From Microbacterium sp. 10M-3C3 (GTDB taxonomy: Bacteria; Actinomycetota; Actinomycetes; Actinomycetales; Microbacteriaceae), in contig NZ_CP034245.1 in assembly GCF_003931875.1 (NCBI RefSeq), positions 3,224,001 to 3,288,000 on the forward strand: 64,000 nucleotides of DNA, given 5' to 3'. The notes under the pieces were generated by a model. That model had not been told where the DNA came from and made no database searches. It saw only the letters and a list, made by a program, of their open reading frames with translations. Positions 44,602 to 52,819 of this stretch are shown here, one piece after another. The translations under genes were made by a program, and so were the position numbers. How positions within the stretch are numbered: the stretch's first letter is position 1; the number at the start of each line of letters is the position of its first letter.

Positions 44602-45852
44602 GTGTTGAGTGTGCTGCGGGAGTCTCGCTACCGCAATCTGTTCACCGCTCAGGTGGTGGCGCTGCTGGGAACCGGGCTGCTGACCGTCGCGCTCGGCCTG
44701 CTCGCGTACGACATCGCCGGGGCTGATGCCGGGGCGGTGCTGGGCACCGCCCTGACGATCAAGATGGTCGCGTATGTGGGCGTGGCGCCCGTGATCGCCG
44801 CTCTAGTGAATCGGCTGCCGAGGAAGGCCGTACTGATCGGGGCGGACGTGATCCGCCTCGCCGTCGCCATCTCTCTGCCGTTCCTCACCGATATCTGGCA
44901 AATTTACCTGCTGGTGTTCATCCTGCAGTCCGCGTCGGCGACGTTCACCCCCGCGTTCCAATCACTAATCCCCGTGGTTCTGCCCAACGAACGCGACTAC
45001 ACCAAGGCGCTCTCGCTGTCCCGTCTCGCCTACGACCTCGAAGCACTGGTGAGCCCGTTGCTGGCTGCCGCGCTGCTGAGCGTGATCGAGTTCAACCTGC
45101 TGTTCGTGGGCACCGCGGTCGGCTTCGCCCTCTCGGCCGTGCTCGTGCTGGTGACCCCGTTCCCCTCGCGCACACCCGTCACGACCACAGGATCGGTGTG
45201 GCACCGCACAACCCTCGGCGCAAGAATCTTCGCCAGGACGCCAAGCCTGCGGTTCCTGATGGCGATGAACCTCGTGGTCGGTGCCGGCACCGCTCTGGTG
45301 CTGGTGAACACCGTCGTCTACGCCCGAGACGTGTTCCAGTTCGACAACAGCAGCCTCGGATTCGCGCTCGCCTGCTACGGCGCCGGGTCCCTTCTGGTCG
45401 CGATCAACGTCCCGAGACTCGTGGAACGCATCGGCGACCGTCGCCTCATGCTCACCGGAGCCACTGTCAGCTCCCTCGCCCTCATCGGTGCAGTGGGAAT
45501 GACCGCTTGGGCGACGTCGGCCGCCGGGGGAGGTGCTTGGTGGCTGTTGCTCCCGTTGTGGCTGTTCATCGGCGCAGGGAACTCGATGATCAGCACCCCC
45601 TCTGCGCGACTGCTCGCTCGCGCATCGGATGACAACACCCGCAACTACATCTACACGGCGCAGTTCTCCCTTTCCCACGCCTGCTTCCTCATCACCTACC
45701 CGCTGGCCGGATGGATCGGCGCCGCAAGCCTGACGGTCGCGGCCGCGGTCCTCGCCGTGATCGCCATCGTGGCGGGGCTGATCGCCAGCCGCGGATGGCG
45801 ATCCCCGACGAACACACCGAAATCGATTGAACAGGAGAAGATGGCCTCATGA
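44602..45852 (+). CDS. MFS transporter encoded with ArsR regulator
   Basis: GTG 44602 follows CGAGG by 6 bases and is preferred; ATG 44581 in frame falls inside the operator and has no ribosome site. The 416-aa protein has 12 hydrophobic segments and the MFS loop VNRLPRKAVLIGADVIRLAVA. It resembles MFS-type exporters of the NreB/multidrug class. Coupling with an ArsR/SmtB regulator suggests metal efflux (inference). Confidence 0.85.
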   Translation: MLSVLRESRYRNLFTAQVVALLGTGLLTVALGLLAYDIAGADAGAVLGTALTIKMVAYVGVAPVIAALVNRLPRKAVLIGADVIRLAVAISLPFLTDIWQIYLLVFILQSASATFTPAFQSLIPVVLPNERDYTKALSLSRLAYDLEALVSPLLAAALLSVIEFNLLFVGTAVGFALSAVLVLVTPFPSRTPVTTTGSVWHRTTLGARIFARTPSLRFLMAMNLVVGAGTALVLVNTVVYARDVFQFDNSSLGFALACYGAGSLLVAINVPRLVERIGDRRLMLTGATVSSLALIGAVGMTAWATSAAGGGAWWLLLPLWLFIGAGNSMISTPSARLLARASDDNTRNYIYTAQFSLSHACFLITYPLAGWIGAASLTVAAAVLAVIAIVAGLIASRGWRSPTNTPKSIEQEKMAS

Positions 45853-46193
45853 CCAACTCGGACAGCACATGCGCTCGGCATCCCGACAGCCCCTATGTAG
45901 AACTCGCCGTCGAAATCTTCTCCATGCTCGCCGACGCCACGCGGGTCCGCCTCATCCTCGCGCTCCGCGACGGAGAGATGTCCGTCAACCACCTCGCCGA
46001 TATCGTCGACAAACACTCGACAGCTGTCTCGCAACATCTCGCGAAGATGAGACTCGCCCGCATCGTCACCACCCGGCAGGAAGGAACCCGGGTCTTCTAT
46101 CGGCTCACCGACGAGCACGCCGTAGCCCTCGTCGACGAAGCGCTCAAGCAAGCCGAGCATGCCATAGGAACACCGCACCACCACCAGGCGTGA
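45849..46193 (+). CDS. ArsR/SmtB-family metal regulator (copy 1)
   Basis: The 114-aa winged-helix repressor has FSMLADATRVRLILALRDGE and the recognition helix HSTAVSQHLAKMRLARIV. The last helix holds DEHAVALVDEALKQAEHAI and ends in HHH, a pattern like the alpha-5 metal site of NmtR/SmtB; a Cys lies at residue 8. It overlaps the MFS stop (ATGA) and probably represses from the operator at 44568 until metal binds. Confidence 0.9.
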   Translation: MTNSDSTCARHPDSPYVELAVEIFSMLADATRVRLILALRDGEMSVNHLADIVDKHSTAVSQHLAKMRLARIVTTRQEGTRVFYRLTDEHAVALVDEALKQAEHAIGTPHHHQA

Positions 46194-46246
46194 TTCAGTA
46201 CGGAGAAGCCCGGTCAGAGTCCTTCCGCGCTATCGACCACTGCCCC

Positions 46247-46274
46247 TCTCCGGCGGTCGTACTGTCGCCGGAGA
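46247..46274. terminator. bidirectional terminator hairpin
   Basis: TCTCCGGCG (46247-46255) and CGCCGGAGA (46266-46274) form a 9-bp perfect stem with a 10-base loop between convergent arsR and ctaG copy 2. Confidence 0.65.
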
Positions 46275-46276
46275 CC

Positions 46277-47272
46277 TCAAGCACTTGGTCGACGTGAGCG
46301 CGGAGGAACACGCTGAGAGAATGTCGGAACCGGGCCGATGTCCCGCTCGCGAAGTTTCTGGAGGTACGCGTTGTAGTCGTCCAGTTCGGATGATCCGTGG
46401 ATGTCAACGTACCGGTCCTGTGCCTCGGATCGTGCGGTGTCTTCCCGGAACCATCGGTGCATGACGTAGATCAGCATGAGGAGTGTGGGGGCCTCGCCGT
46501 ACGACCAGGCGAGTCCGCCGGCGAGTTGCTGGTCTTCGATGGGGTCTAGTCCCATGGCTTGCGTGGGGGCGACGAAGTGGGTGATGAGCATCGTGGTGGC
46601 CATCATGAGGAACACGCCGAAGAAGGCGTGCAGGGCTGCTTCGGCGAACACGTCGAGGGCGCGACCGCCGTGGCTGAGGCGGACCGGCAGCGGGTCGGAG
46701 CTCAGGATGGGGATCGTGAAGATGACTCCAGCGCCGAGGAACGCCACCTCGAGGGCGATGTGTCCCGCGGTCGAGCCCAGGATGGAGTCTGCGAAGCCCG
46801 CGAGGTATAGGCCGTAGAACGCGGCGAGATAGAGAGGGAGTGCGGCCCATGGGCTCAGTGCCCAGCGCGCGAGTCTACTGCGCAGCCCCGCTTGGGCGAC
46901 GGCGAGCGCGGTGCGTCCCATTCCCACGTGCGGGGTGGCGCGGAGCAGCAAGGTGCCCGGGGATCCCAGGATGAGTAGCGGCGGAATCGCCATCATCAGA
47001 GTGAGTTGCTGGAACATGAACACCGACATGAGCGCGTAGCCGTAGTTCTCCACGGCGAGACCGGTCGTCGCCGCTAGGAGCGCACAGCCGATGAGGAAGC
47101 TGAGCGTGCGCCAGACCGACCAGCGTCGACGCCGCACCCACATGCGCACGGCCCCGGCGATGTAGAGAACCGCGAGCAGCCCGGCGAACACGGGTAGCAC
47201 CGGAAACGCCCCAGGAACCACGGCGAAGTAGTCCGGGAAGGCGGGTGCGACGTCGGGGATCCACGGAGTCAT
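46277..47272 (-). CDS. CtaG-type cytochrome c oxidase assembly protein (copy 2)
   Basis: The 331-aa protein shares with copy 1 the motifs WRTLSFLIGCALLAATTGL, FQQLTLMMAIPPLLILGSP, LAWSYGEAPTLLML and a C-terminal LDDYNAYLQKL. About nine membrane helices are present. It is last in the operon DsbA-like, flavoprotein, small membrane protein, LspA, DUF6804-like, CtaG. Confidence 0.88.
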   Translation of the reverse strand: MTPWIPDVAPAFPDYFAVVPGAFPVLPVFAGLLAVLYIAGAVRMWVRRRRWSVWRTLSFLIGCALLAATTGLAVENYGYALMSVFMFQQLTLMMAIPPLLILGSPGTLLLRATPHVGMGRTALAVAQAGLRSRLARWALSPWAALPLYLAAFYGLYLAGFADSILGSTAGHIALEVAFLGAGVIFTIPILSSDPLPVRLSHGGRALDVFAEAALHAFFGVFLMMATTMLITHFVAPTQAMGLDPIEDQQLAGGLAWSYGEAPTLLMLIYVMHRWFREDTARSEAQDRYVDIHGSSELDDYNAYLQKLRERDIGPVPTFSQRVPPRSRRPSA

Positions 47273-47321
47273 CGACGGGTCCCCTCCGGCCCGTCGATGA
47301 GCTGAGCGATGAGCACCGACA

Positions 47322-47657
47322 TCAGGGTCGGGGGAACTTGATCAGGCCTCCCGCCACCAGGAAGACGACTGCTGCCGCGGGCTGGATCCCAGTCCAGACA
47401 GGTCCGGCGAACGGGAAGGGCATCACCGGATTCCACAGGACGGCGATGGCGACGAACACGGGGATCCACCACCAGTGGCGCGCTTGCACGGCGAACCATC
47501 CGACGATCACCGCGAGGATCGACGTGGCGTAGAGCACGACCGGGGCCCAGTCGCTTGCCAGCAGCACGGGGGCGAGGAAGAGTACCGCGGCTGCGAGCAG
47601 GCTCGGCGCCAGAGCATTCCGCTGATATGTGGAAGGGGTCCGCTTCTTCTGCGTCAT
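47322..47657 (-). CDS. DUF6804-like small membrane protein
   Basis: The 111-aa protein starts at ATG 47657, overlapping the lspA stop (ATGA). It has four hydrophobic segments, an aromatic-rich ARHWWWIPVFVAIAVLWNP and the late motif NPVMPFPFAGPVW, which I associate with DUF6804. Function unknown. Confidence 0.7.
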   Translation of the reverse strand: MTQKKRTPSTYQRNALAPSLLAAAVLFLAPVLLASDWAPVVLYATSILAVIVGWFAVQARHWWWIPVFVAIAVLWNPVMPFPFAGPVWTGIQPAAAVVFLVAGGLIKFPRP

Positions 47658-48196
47658 GATTTCTCCATACGTTCGCTCATCTCCTCTGAGGCCAGCGACG
47701 GAGTGGGTGCAGCGTTCTCCTCTGCGCCGTGGCGGCGCCGAACAAGCCCGATGGCCAGCACGATGGCACCGACGCCCAGCGCCACGTCTGCCAGGTTGCC
47801 GATGAAGAGGTCTGAGTAGGCGAGGAAGTCGGTGACGTATCCGCGACCGAATGCAGGGGGTGCGAAGAGACGGTCCAGGACGTTGCCGATGGCCCCGCCG
47901 AGGACGAACCCGATACCGACCGCCCACCAGGTGGTGCGAGAACGGACTGCACTCACGAACAGCACGACCGTCACCACGACTCCGATTGCGGTCAGCAGCG
48001 GCGTCGCTCCGGAACCGAACGACAGGATGGCACCCGGGTTGAACGCGAGTTGCAGCCCGAGGAGGTCTCCCAGCAGCGGAATGCGCTCCGTGGTACTCAA
48101 TTGCGCCAAGGCGACAGCCTTCGACACCTGGTCGATGATGACCGTCGCGCCGGCGACGGCGAATGCAAAGGCGTACTTCGGCACCCGTGCGCCCAT
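47654..48196 (-). CDS. lspA: lipoprotein signal peptidase (LspA), accessory copy
   Basis: The 180-aa aspartic protease has four membrane helices and the conserved motifs FNPGAILSFG, GGAIGNVLDR (first catalytic Asp) and SDLFIGNLADVALGVG (second). It cleaves signal peptides of diacylglyceryl-modified prolipoproteins. An extra lspA in a metal cargo region recalls PbrC in lead-resistance loci. It may serve the local lipoproteins or speed envelope remodelling (inference). Confidence 0.93.
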   Translation of the reverse strand: MGARVPKYAFAFAVAGATVIIDQVSKAVALAQLSTTERIPLLGDLLGLQLAFNPGAILSFGSGATPLLTAIGVVVTVVLFVSAVRSRTTWWAVGIGFVLGGAIGNVLDRLFAPPAFGRGYVTDFLAYSDLFIGNLADVALGVGAIVLAIGLVRRRHGAEENAAPTPSLASEEMSERMEKS

Positions 48197-48198
48197 CG

Positions 48199-48582
48199 TC
48201 ACGCTCCCCTGTCCGTCTTGGCCACGGCACGGTCCCGGCGGCGGCGCTTGCATCCGGCGACGGCGACACCGACAGCACCAGCCACGAGGACGAACCCCAT
48301 GCCGGTCACAAACAGGATGCCGAGGAACCCGAGATCGTCTCGCTCCACCGGCCGCTCCCCATTCTGCCGTTGGGGGTGGTCGTCGGACTCCGTCTCTTCG
48401 ACCGTCGGCGACGGCGAGGGGGGTGAGGTCGGCCCGGGAGCGGAGGACGTGGTCGCTGGTGCGACATCCCCAGCGGCGGACGCTGAAGCAGCAGGCGACA
48501 CCAGCAGAACCGTCGCGGCGATCGGCAGCACGCACGCGACGGTGACCCACGCATACATCCTCACGGCTATCGGATGTTTCAT
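48199..48582 (-). CDS. small secreted or anchored protein
   Basis: The 127-aa protein has an N-terminal signal (MYAWVTVACVLPIAATVLLVSPAASA in two parts), a Ser/Pro/Thr-rich acidic linker, a C-terminal membrane helix (about 88-110) and a basic end (KRRRRDRAVAK). The topology suggests an anchored cell-wall spacer. It lies 2 bp upstream of lspA. Family unknown. Confidence 0.6.
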   Translation of the reverse strand: MKHPIAVRMYAWVTVACVLPIAATVLLVSPAASASAAGDVAPATTSSAPGPTSPPSPSPTVEETESDDHPQRQNGERPVERDDLGFLGILFVTGMGFVLVAGAVGVAVAGCKRRRRDRAVAKTDRGA

Positions 48583-48623
48583 GTGTGATCCTCGTTTCGG
48601 TTAGTGGTGTCGTGCGAGCGTGT

Positions 48624-49637
48624 TCAGGGGCGCTTCATGATGTGACGCGCTATCGAGATCGCGTCACGGCGTGCGCCGGCGAAGGTGTCGGCGTCCCGGC
48701 TGCCGTAGGTCGGCATACCCACAACGAACAAACCCGGGACGCCCGTGGTCCCGCGCTTCCCACGACCGGATGTAGCATCGAGTACCCTGCGGGGAAGCCA
48801 TCCGTCCGCGGGCCGGTATCCGGTCGCGAAGATGATCGATTGCGGAGCGATTCGCCGGCCGTCGTCGAAGACGATGTGCGCTCCGTCCGCGGCGACCGCC
48901 GCAGACACCACGTCGATACCAAGCTGCGCCCATTCTGGATCCAGCGAGAGGGCCGCCGCGCCTCTCGCGTCTGTACGACGTCGCCCGACGAGGCGCCGTA
49001 TCGGTCGACCTGCCGAGGCATACGTCGGTCGGGAGGACAGCGTGACGCGGTGCGTGCTGCTGAGTTCGCGTGCGATCTGCTGGCCGCTGTGACCGGCTCC
49101 GACGACCAGAACGTCGCCGCGGGGAATCTGACCTGGTCCGTGATAGTCCGCGCTGTGAACCATGATCCCCGGCACCGCGGCACCCACCGCCCACCCCGGA
49201 GTCCGAGGTCGAGCCGCCGCCCCCGTCGCGCAGACGACGTTGCGCGTCTGTACCGGCCCTTCATTCGTTGACAGGAGGAGAGTCGAACCGTCTCCCAGAC
49301 GTTCCACACCTGTCGCTCTGATGCCCCACATCGTCGTGACCCCCAAACTCGACTCGACGTCGAGGAGATGCTGTTCGATCTCGCGCGGTGACGGGCGTCG
49401 ATAGGGGTCACCGGTGAGATGCTGGCCGGCGACCGTGCTGCGGCCGGCCTCGGTCAGGAGTTCCATGGACGACCAGCGGAAGGCCCACGAGCGTTGCCCG
49501 CCGGGGTTGCTGTCGATCACGGCAAAATCCCGTTGCGGCTGCAGGCCCGAACGTGAGAGTTCGGCGGCGACAGAGAGACCGGCATGGCCGGAGCCGACGA
49601 TGATCACTCGACGGTGAGAGAGCCCCCGGAGTTTCAT
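48624..49637 (-). CDS. CzcO-like FAD/NAD(P)-binding oxidoreductase (copy 2)
   Basis: The 337-aa protein is clearly paralogous to the 39806 product, with the FAD motif GSGHAGLSVAAEL, the shared block TRNVVCATGAAARPRTPGW, the NAD(P) motif GAGHSGQQIAREL and ATGYRPADGWLP. It overlaps the upstream DsbA-like gene (ATGA), which suggests a thiol-redox partnership. Confidence 0.88.
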   Translation of the reverse strand: MKLRGLSHRRVIIVGSGHAGLSVAAELSRSGLQPQRDFAVIDSNPGGQRSWAFRWSSMELLTEAGRSTVAGQHLTGDPYRRPSPREIEQHLLDVESSLGVTTMWGIRATGVERLGDGSTLLLSTNEGPVQTRNVVCATGAAARPRTPGWAVGAAVPGIMVHSADYHGPGQIPRGDVLVVGAGHSGQQIARELSSTHRVTLSSRPTYASAGRPIRRLVGRRRTDARGAAALSLDPEWAQLGIDVVSAAVAADGAHIVFDDGRRIAPQSIIFATGYRPADGWLPRRVLDATSGRGKRGTTGVPGLFVVGMPTYGSRDADTFAGARRDAISIARHIMKRP

Positions 49638-50299
49638 GTTCGCTCGCCCGCTGAGACAATCGCAGTCTCCAGGTCGTCGTAGCGCTCGAGCGTGATGGCG
49701 TCGCCGTTCACGAAGAACGTCGGAGTTCCGCTCACTCCCAGTGCCCGACCGTCGTTGTAGTCGAGATCGACTCGTGCGACCGTTGCGGGATCCGAGATCG
49801 CGGAATCGTAAGCGGCCATGTCCAGGCCCATCTCCTCCGCGAAGCCTCGGAACAGGCTCGCCCGCGATTCCGGGGCTTCACCCCACTCGGCCTGCGTCTC
49901 GAAGAGCTTGCGATACATCTCTTCCAGGCGTCCCTGCTGCGCCGCCGCTTCGGCGGCGAATGCGGCGTTCCTGGAGTTCAGGTGCCCCGGCAGAGGGAAG
50001 TAGCGGATGACGTAGGTGATCTCGCCGTCGTATCGCTCCCGAAGGTCTTCAACCACGGGGTAGAAGGCACCGCAAGCCTCGCATTCGAAGTCGAGGAACT
50101 CGACGACCGTCACCGAGCCGTCTCCCCCATCGTCGAGAACGCGTGAGTTCTCTCGCAGGACCTGTGCCCTGGAACCTCCGTCCTCAGATCCTGGCGGCGA
50201 ACCGTTTCGCTGGTTGATGAGGACGACGATCACCGCGACGATGATCAGAACGATGGCGGCGGCAAGGGCGACGAGACCGGCTTTCACGGCGGGTTTCAT
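49634..50299 (-). CDS. DsbA-family thioredoxin-like membrane-anchored protein
   Basis: The 221-aa protein starts at ATG 50299. One membrane helix (about 8-32) is followed by a thioredoxin fold with active-site CEAC (FLDFECEACGAFYPV, about 73-88) and the cis-Pro loop GVSGTPTFFVNGD. It probably oxidises or isomerises thiols of exported proteins or copper chaperones. First gene of a six-gene minus-strand operon. Confidence 0.92.
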   Translation of the reverse strand: MKPAVKAGLVALAAAIVLIIVAVIVVLINQRNGSPPGSEDGGSRAQVLRENSRVLDDGGDGSVTVVEFLDFECEACGAFYPVVEDLRERYDGEITYVIRYFPLPGHLNSRNAAFAAEAAAQQGRLEEMYRKLFETQAEWGEAPESRASLFRGFAEEMGLDMAAYDSAISDPATVARVDLDYNDGRALGVSGTPTFFVNGDAITLERYDDLETAIVSAGERT

Positions 50300-50386
50300 C
50301 AGGTACTCCAAGGACTGTTGACACGGTCGAAGATCGAGCGAACGCTCGATGGGGTGCACGCCCGCGAGGCGCGGCACTCCGAGATG

Positions 50387-50797
50387 TCAGGTCCGCGAGA
50401 TGCTGAGAGTCGCCAGAGTCAGCGAGGTCCGCCTCAGCGCATCGGGCTTCGAAATAGCACTCGTCCGCGAATGAGCGAGGCCGCTCTCCGCCACCACTGC
50501 TGTCGCGCGCCCGAGTAACCGGTACAGCATGACCGCGGCGACGAGCCCGCAGAGAACACCAAGGACGCACAGCACAGCCCCCGCGACCGGGTCCGCCTGT
50601 GCTACGCCCGTCGCAAACTGCGTCACCATGCCCGCCGATCCCGCACTGGTTGCATCCGAACCTGCGACATCGGTTTCAAGAGACGACCCGGCTGAAGTCG
50701 ACGCAGCGGCGACGTCGGCGCTGCAGTAGTCGGCGGCACCAATGGCGAAGATCAGCAGAAGCGTGAGACCGATCATGCCAATAAGCCGCATCATCAT
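50387..50797 (-). CDS. small exported/membrane protein (DUF6153-like?)
   Basis: The 136-aa protein starts with ATG codons at 50797-50789. It has a signal-like first helix (LIGMIGLTLLLIFAIGAADYC), an Ala/Ser-rich extracytoplasmic section and a second helix (AVLCVLGVLCGLVAAVMLYRLL). It recalls small proteins next to actinobacterial copper genes (DUF6153-like), but without His clusters. It precedes the DsbA-like gene by 87 bp. Confidence 0.6.
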   Translation of the reverse strand: MMMRLIGMIGLTLLLIFAIGAADYCSADVAAASTSAGSSLETDVAGSDATSAGSAGMVTQFATGVAQADPVAGAVLCVLGVLCGLVAAVMLYRLLGRATAVVAESGLAHSRTSAISKPDALRRTSLTLATLSISRT

Positions 50798-51104
50798 CTC
50801 ACTGCGTTCCAGTCGCCCGGCACAGGCGAATCGGAGTGAGCGGAACACGCTTCGATTGTAGTCATTTGCTCTGGCGCTTCCTTTGAATGAGCCGTAGTCA
50901 TGCGCTCGCGCTGCACGTTGCGATGACTGATCAGCATCGCTCCTGGTTGGATGAGTGTGTCCTCGTCGCCCCCGCGCATTCCTGCCAGGTGCGACGCCAC
51001 CCGGTCCGCTACATAGTCGACAACTCGTCCTCTCTGCCAGTTGTACCGTCTCCGGCATGGCCGTACGCGCCTGCTGTGCATTAGCGTTGGTGCGGAGGTG
51101 AGCG
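50798..51104. promoter_or_regulatory. divergent regulatory region with BlaI/CopY-like half-sites
   Basis: No gene. TTGTAG (50856-50861), CTACATAG (51009-51016) and TTGTAC (51041-51046) resemble half-sites of the TACA/TGTA operators used by BlaI/MecI/CopY repressors. On the minus strand TACAAT (50860-50855) could be the -10 of the 50797 gene. Confidence 0.45.
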
Positions 51105-51482
51105 ATGACGGGTGCACGGACCAGGGAGTGGGGCGAGCTCGAACGTGAGTTGCTGCGACTGCTGCGGGGACAAGGGGAACTCGTTAGCGCTCGCCAGCTG
51201 CAGGAGTTGTTCTCGGGGCCCGTACCTGCATACACGACGTTGATGACCGCACTCACCCGACTGGAGCGCAAGGGACAAGTGCTGCGCATCGAGCAGTCGC
51301 CTCGGAAGGTGCGTTTCTCAGTACCGCGACCGGATGGCAAGGACGCGGGCGCGTCGATGATCTCCACGCTCGACCAGGCGGAGGATCGGAAGGCCGCGTT
51401 GCTGGCATTCGCAGGCAACCTGGACGCACAGGACATCGCACTGTTGCGGTCCGTGTTCCCCGACACCGGCCGCCCACGGTGA
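51105..51482 (+). CDS. BlaI/MecI/CopY-family repressor
   Basis: The 125-aa protein has a winged helix with the family pattern WGELERELLRLLRGQGELVSARQL, AYTTLMTALTRLERKGQV and RKVRFSVPR, and a helical dimerisation end. GGAGG precedes ATG 51105. It is coupled (GTGA) to an M56 protease, as BlaI is to BlaR1, but the downstream genes are copper genes, so control of copper handling is likely. Confidence 0.92.
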   Translation: MTGARTREWGELERELLRLLRGQGELVSARQLQELFSGPVPAYTTLMTALTRLERKGQVLRIEQSPRKVRFSVPRPDGKDAGASMISTLDQAEDRKAALLAFAGNLDAQDIALLRSVFPDTGRPR

Positions 51483-52306
51483 CGGGCGAAGGCCTGCTGC
51501 TTTTCACGGCAGCGTCCGCGGGCGCCGCGGTGTTGACGGCGGTGTTGAGCCCGCTGGTGCTGACGGTGGGACGGTGGCAGTTGCTGCACCCGCGGGCCGC
51601 GCTGACCGCGTGGTTCGTGGCGTTCTTCCTCGGGCTGAGCTTGGCCGCCGCCGCAGTGGCGGGTAGCGTCATGGCGGCCGTGACCGTCTCGGAGGTGGCA
51701 TCGCACGGCCAGGCTGTGCTGGTGACGGCGGGCGGGTGGTTGGGCCTGGGGGCTTTCGGGGCCGTGATCGCGTTCGTGGCCACATCGGCTGCGGATTCGA
51801 CCGGCGCCGAACAGTCGAGTCAAGTAGCGGCGGCGCTGGCCAAATCGCGGGAGGAGCGGGGCGGGTTCACCCTGGTACGGTTCCGCTGCGACCAGCCCAT
51901 CGCGTGCGCTGTCCCCGGGAAGCACCCGGAGATCCTCCTCTCCACCGCGATGGAGGAGACGCTCACCGTATCGCAGCTGCAGGCGGTCCTCGCACATGAG
52001 TACGCGCATCTGCGGCAATGGCACGGGTGGGCGGTCCGGATCGCGCAGATCAATGCGTTGTGCCTGCCCCGCGTGCTGCCGGGGCGCGCACTCCAGCGCG
52101 CCACCGTACTGCTCATCGAGTTGGCCGCAGATGACGCGGCCGCCCGGCAGGCGGGCGCCGCGCATCTTGCCAACGCGCTGACTGTGCTCGCGAACACGAC
52201 CGGCGATGAAAGTATGCACCTGCGTGCCGTGCGCCTCACTGCTCGCCGATGGCCGTCCGCAGGGCGGCGGCGATTGCCGCAGGCGATTCGGATCCTTCCC
52301 ACCTGA
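51479..52306 (+). CDS. M56-family membrane metalloprotease (BlaR1-like)
   Basis: The 275-aa protein starts at GTG 51479. It has about four membrane helices and the zinc motif LAHEYAHLRQWHGW (HExxH as HEYAH, about 171-175), with ELAADDAAARQAG as the third-ligand region. It lacks the penicillin-binding sensor domain of BlaR1. M56 proteases can cleave their partner repressor. The C-terminus past about 245 is Arg-rich and may be altered by frameshift relative to the overlapping downstream frame. Confidence 0.88.
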   Translation: MTGEGLLLFTAASAGAAVLTAVLSPLVLTVGRWQLLHPRAALTAWFVAFFLGLSLAAAAVAGSVMAAVTVSEVASHGQAVLVTAGGWLGLGAFGAVIAFVATSAADSTGAEQSSQVAAALAKSREERGGFTLVRFRCDQPIACAVPGKHPEILLSTAMEETLTVSQLQAVLAHEYAHLRQWHGWAVRIAQINALCLPRVLPGRALQRATVLLIELAADDAAARQAGAAHLANALTVLANTTGDESMHLRAVRLTARRWPSAGRRRLPQAIRILPT

Positions 52307-52557
52307 CGAAGGACGCAGCAGATCGCATCGAACAGCTCCGGACGACAGTGGCAGCGCTCGGAGGGAAACCCGCCATCGGTGGCGTGGTCGCGCGGACGTC
52401 CAGACAAGCACCGCGGCAGGCGCGACTGTCCGCAACTCACCCTCGCGCCACCGGTTCCGGTGAGGTGGCAGCGATCGACTCGGTCCGGCCGAGAACGCCT
52501 GTCGAATCCGCCGGCTCCAGGTTTCGTCCTGACCGAACGATCTTGGACATCTTGTAG
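52249..52557 (+). CDS. possible small protein overlapping the M56 gene end
   Basis: A 102-codon frame (MAVRRAAAIAAGDSDPSHLTKDA) overlaps the M56 gene by 58 bp and has fair codon bias. It may be the displaced C-terminus of the M56 protein or spurious. No family recognised. Confidence 0.3.
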   Translation: MAVRRAAAIAAGDSDPSHLTKDAADRIEQLRTTVAALGGKPAIGGVVARTSRQAPRQARLSATHPRATGSGEVAAIDSVRPRTPVESAGSRFRPDRTILDIL

Positions 52558-52568
52558 AGTTAGTGGGG
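52555..52568 (+). promoter_or_regulatory. leaderless promoter of the copper module
   Basis: TAGAGT (52555-52560) is a TAnnnT -10 box seven bases before GTG 52568, the distance at which transcription would start on the codon itself. It overlaps TTGTAG (52552-52557), a BlaI/CopY-like half-site. Confidence 0.55.
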
Positions 52569-52819
52569 TGCGTGACGGGAAGGACGTGATGGGTATGGAT
52601 GAGTCCGAGCTCGTGGTGAACGGGATGACCTGCGCACACTGCGAGCGGACGCTGCGAACCGAGCTGAGCGAGGTGCCGGGGGTCGTCGGGGTAGACGCGG
52701 ACGCCACGTCCGGCCGGGTCCGGCTACAGCACACGAGCCCGGTGGAACGCGCCGCCGTCGAGTCGGCGGTCACGGAGGCCGGCTACACGGTGCTGTCATG
52801 GACGACCGACCAGTTGTGA
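52568..52819 (+). CDS. CopZ-like heavy-metal-binding chaperone
   Basis: The 83-aa protein (GTG 52568, leaderless; ATG 52589 or 52595 possible) has one HMA domain with the metal motif GMTCAHC and the fold pattern LRTELSEVPGVVGVDAD. It should carry Cu(I) to the ATPase encoded two genes downstream. It overlaps the CopD/CtaG fusion start by 22 bp. Confidence 0.9.
   Translation: MRDGKDVMGMDESELVVNGMTCAHCERTLRTELSEVPGVVGVDADATSGRVRLQHTSPVERAAVESAVTEAGYTVLSWTTDQL

Noticed and set aside
50798..52639. Minus-strand frame extending the 50387 gene to 750 codons
   Set aside because: The extension is antisense to the BlaI and M56 genes and has low-complexity composition. The real protein starts at the ATG cluster near 50797.
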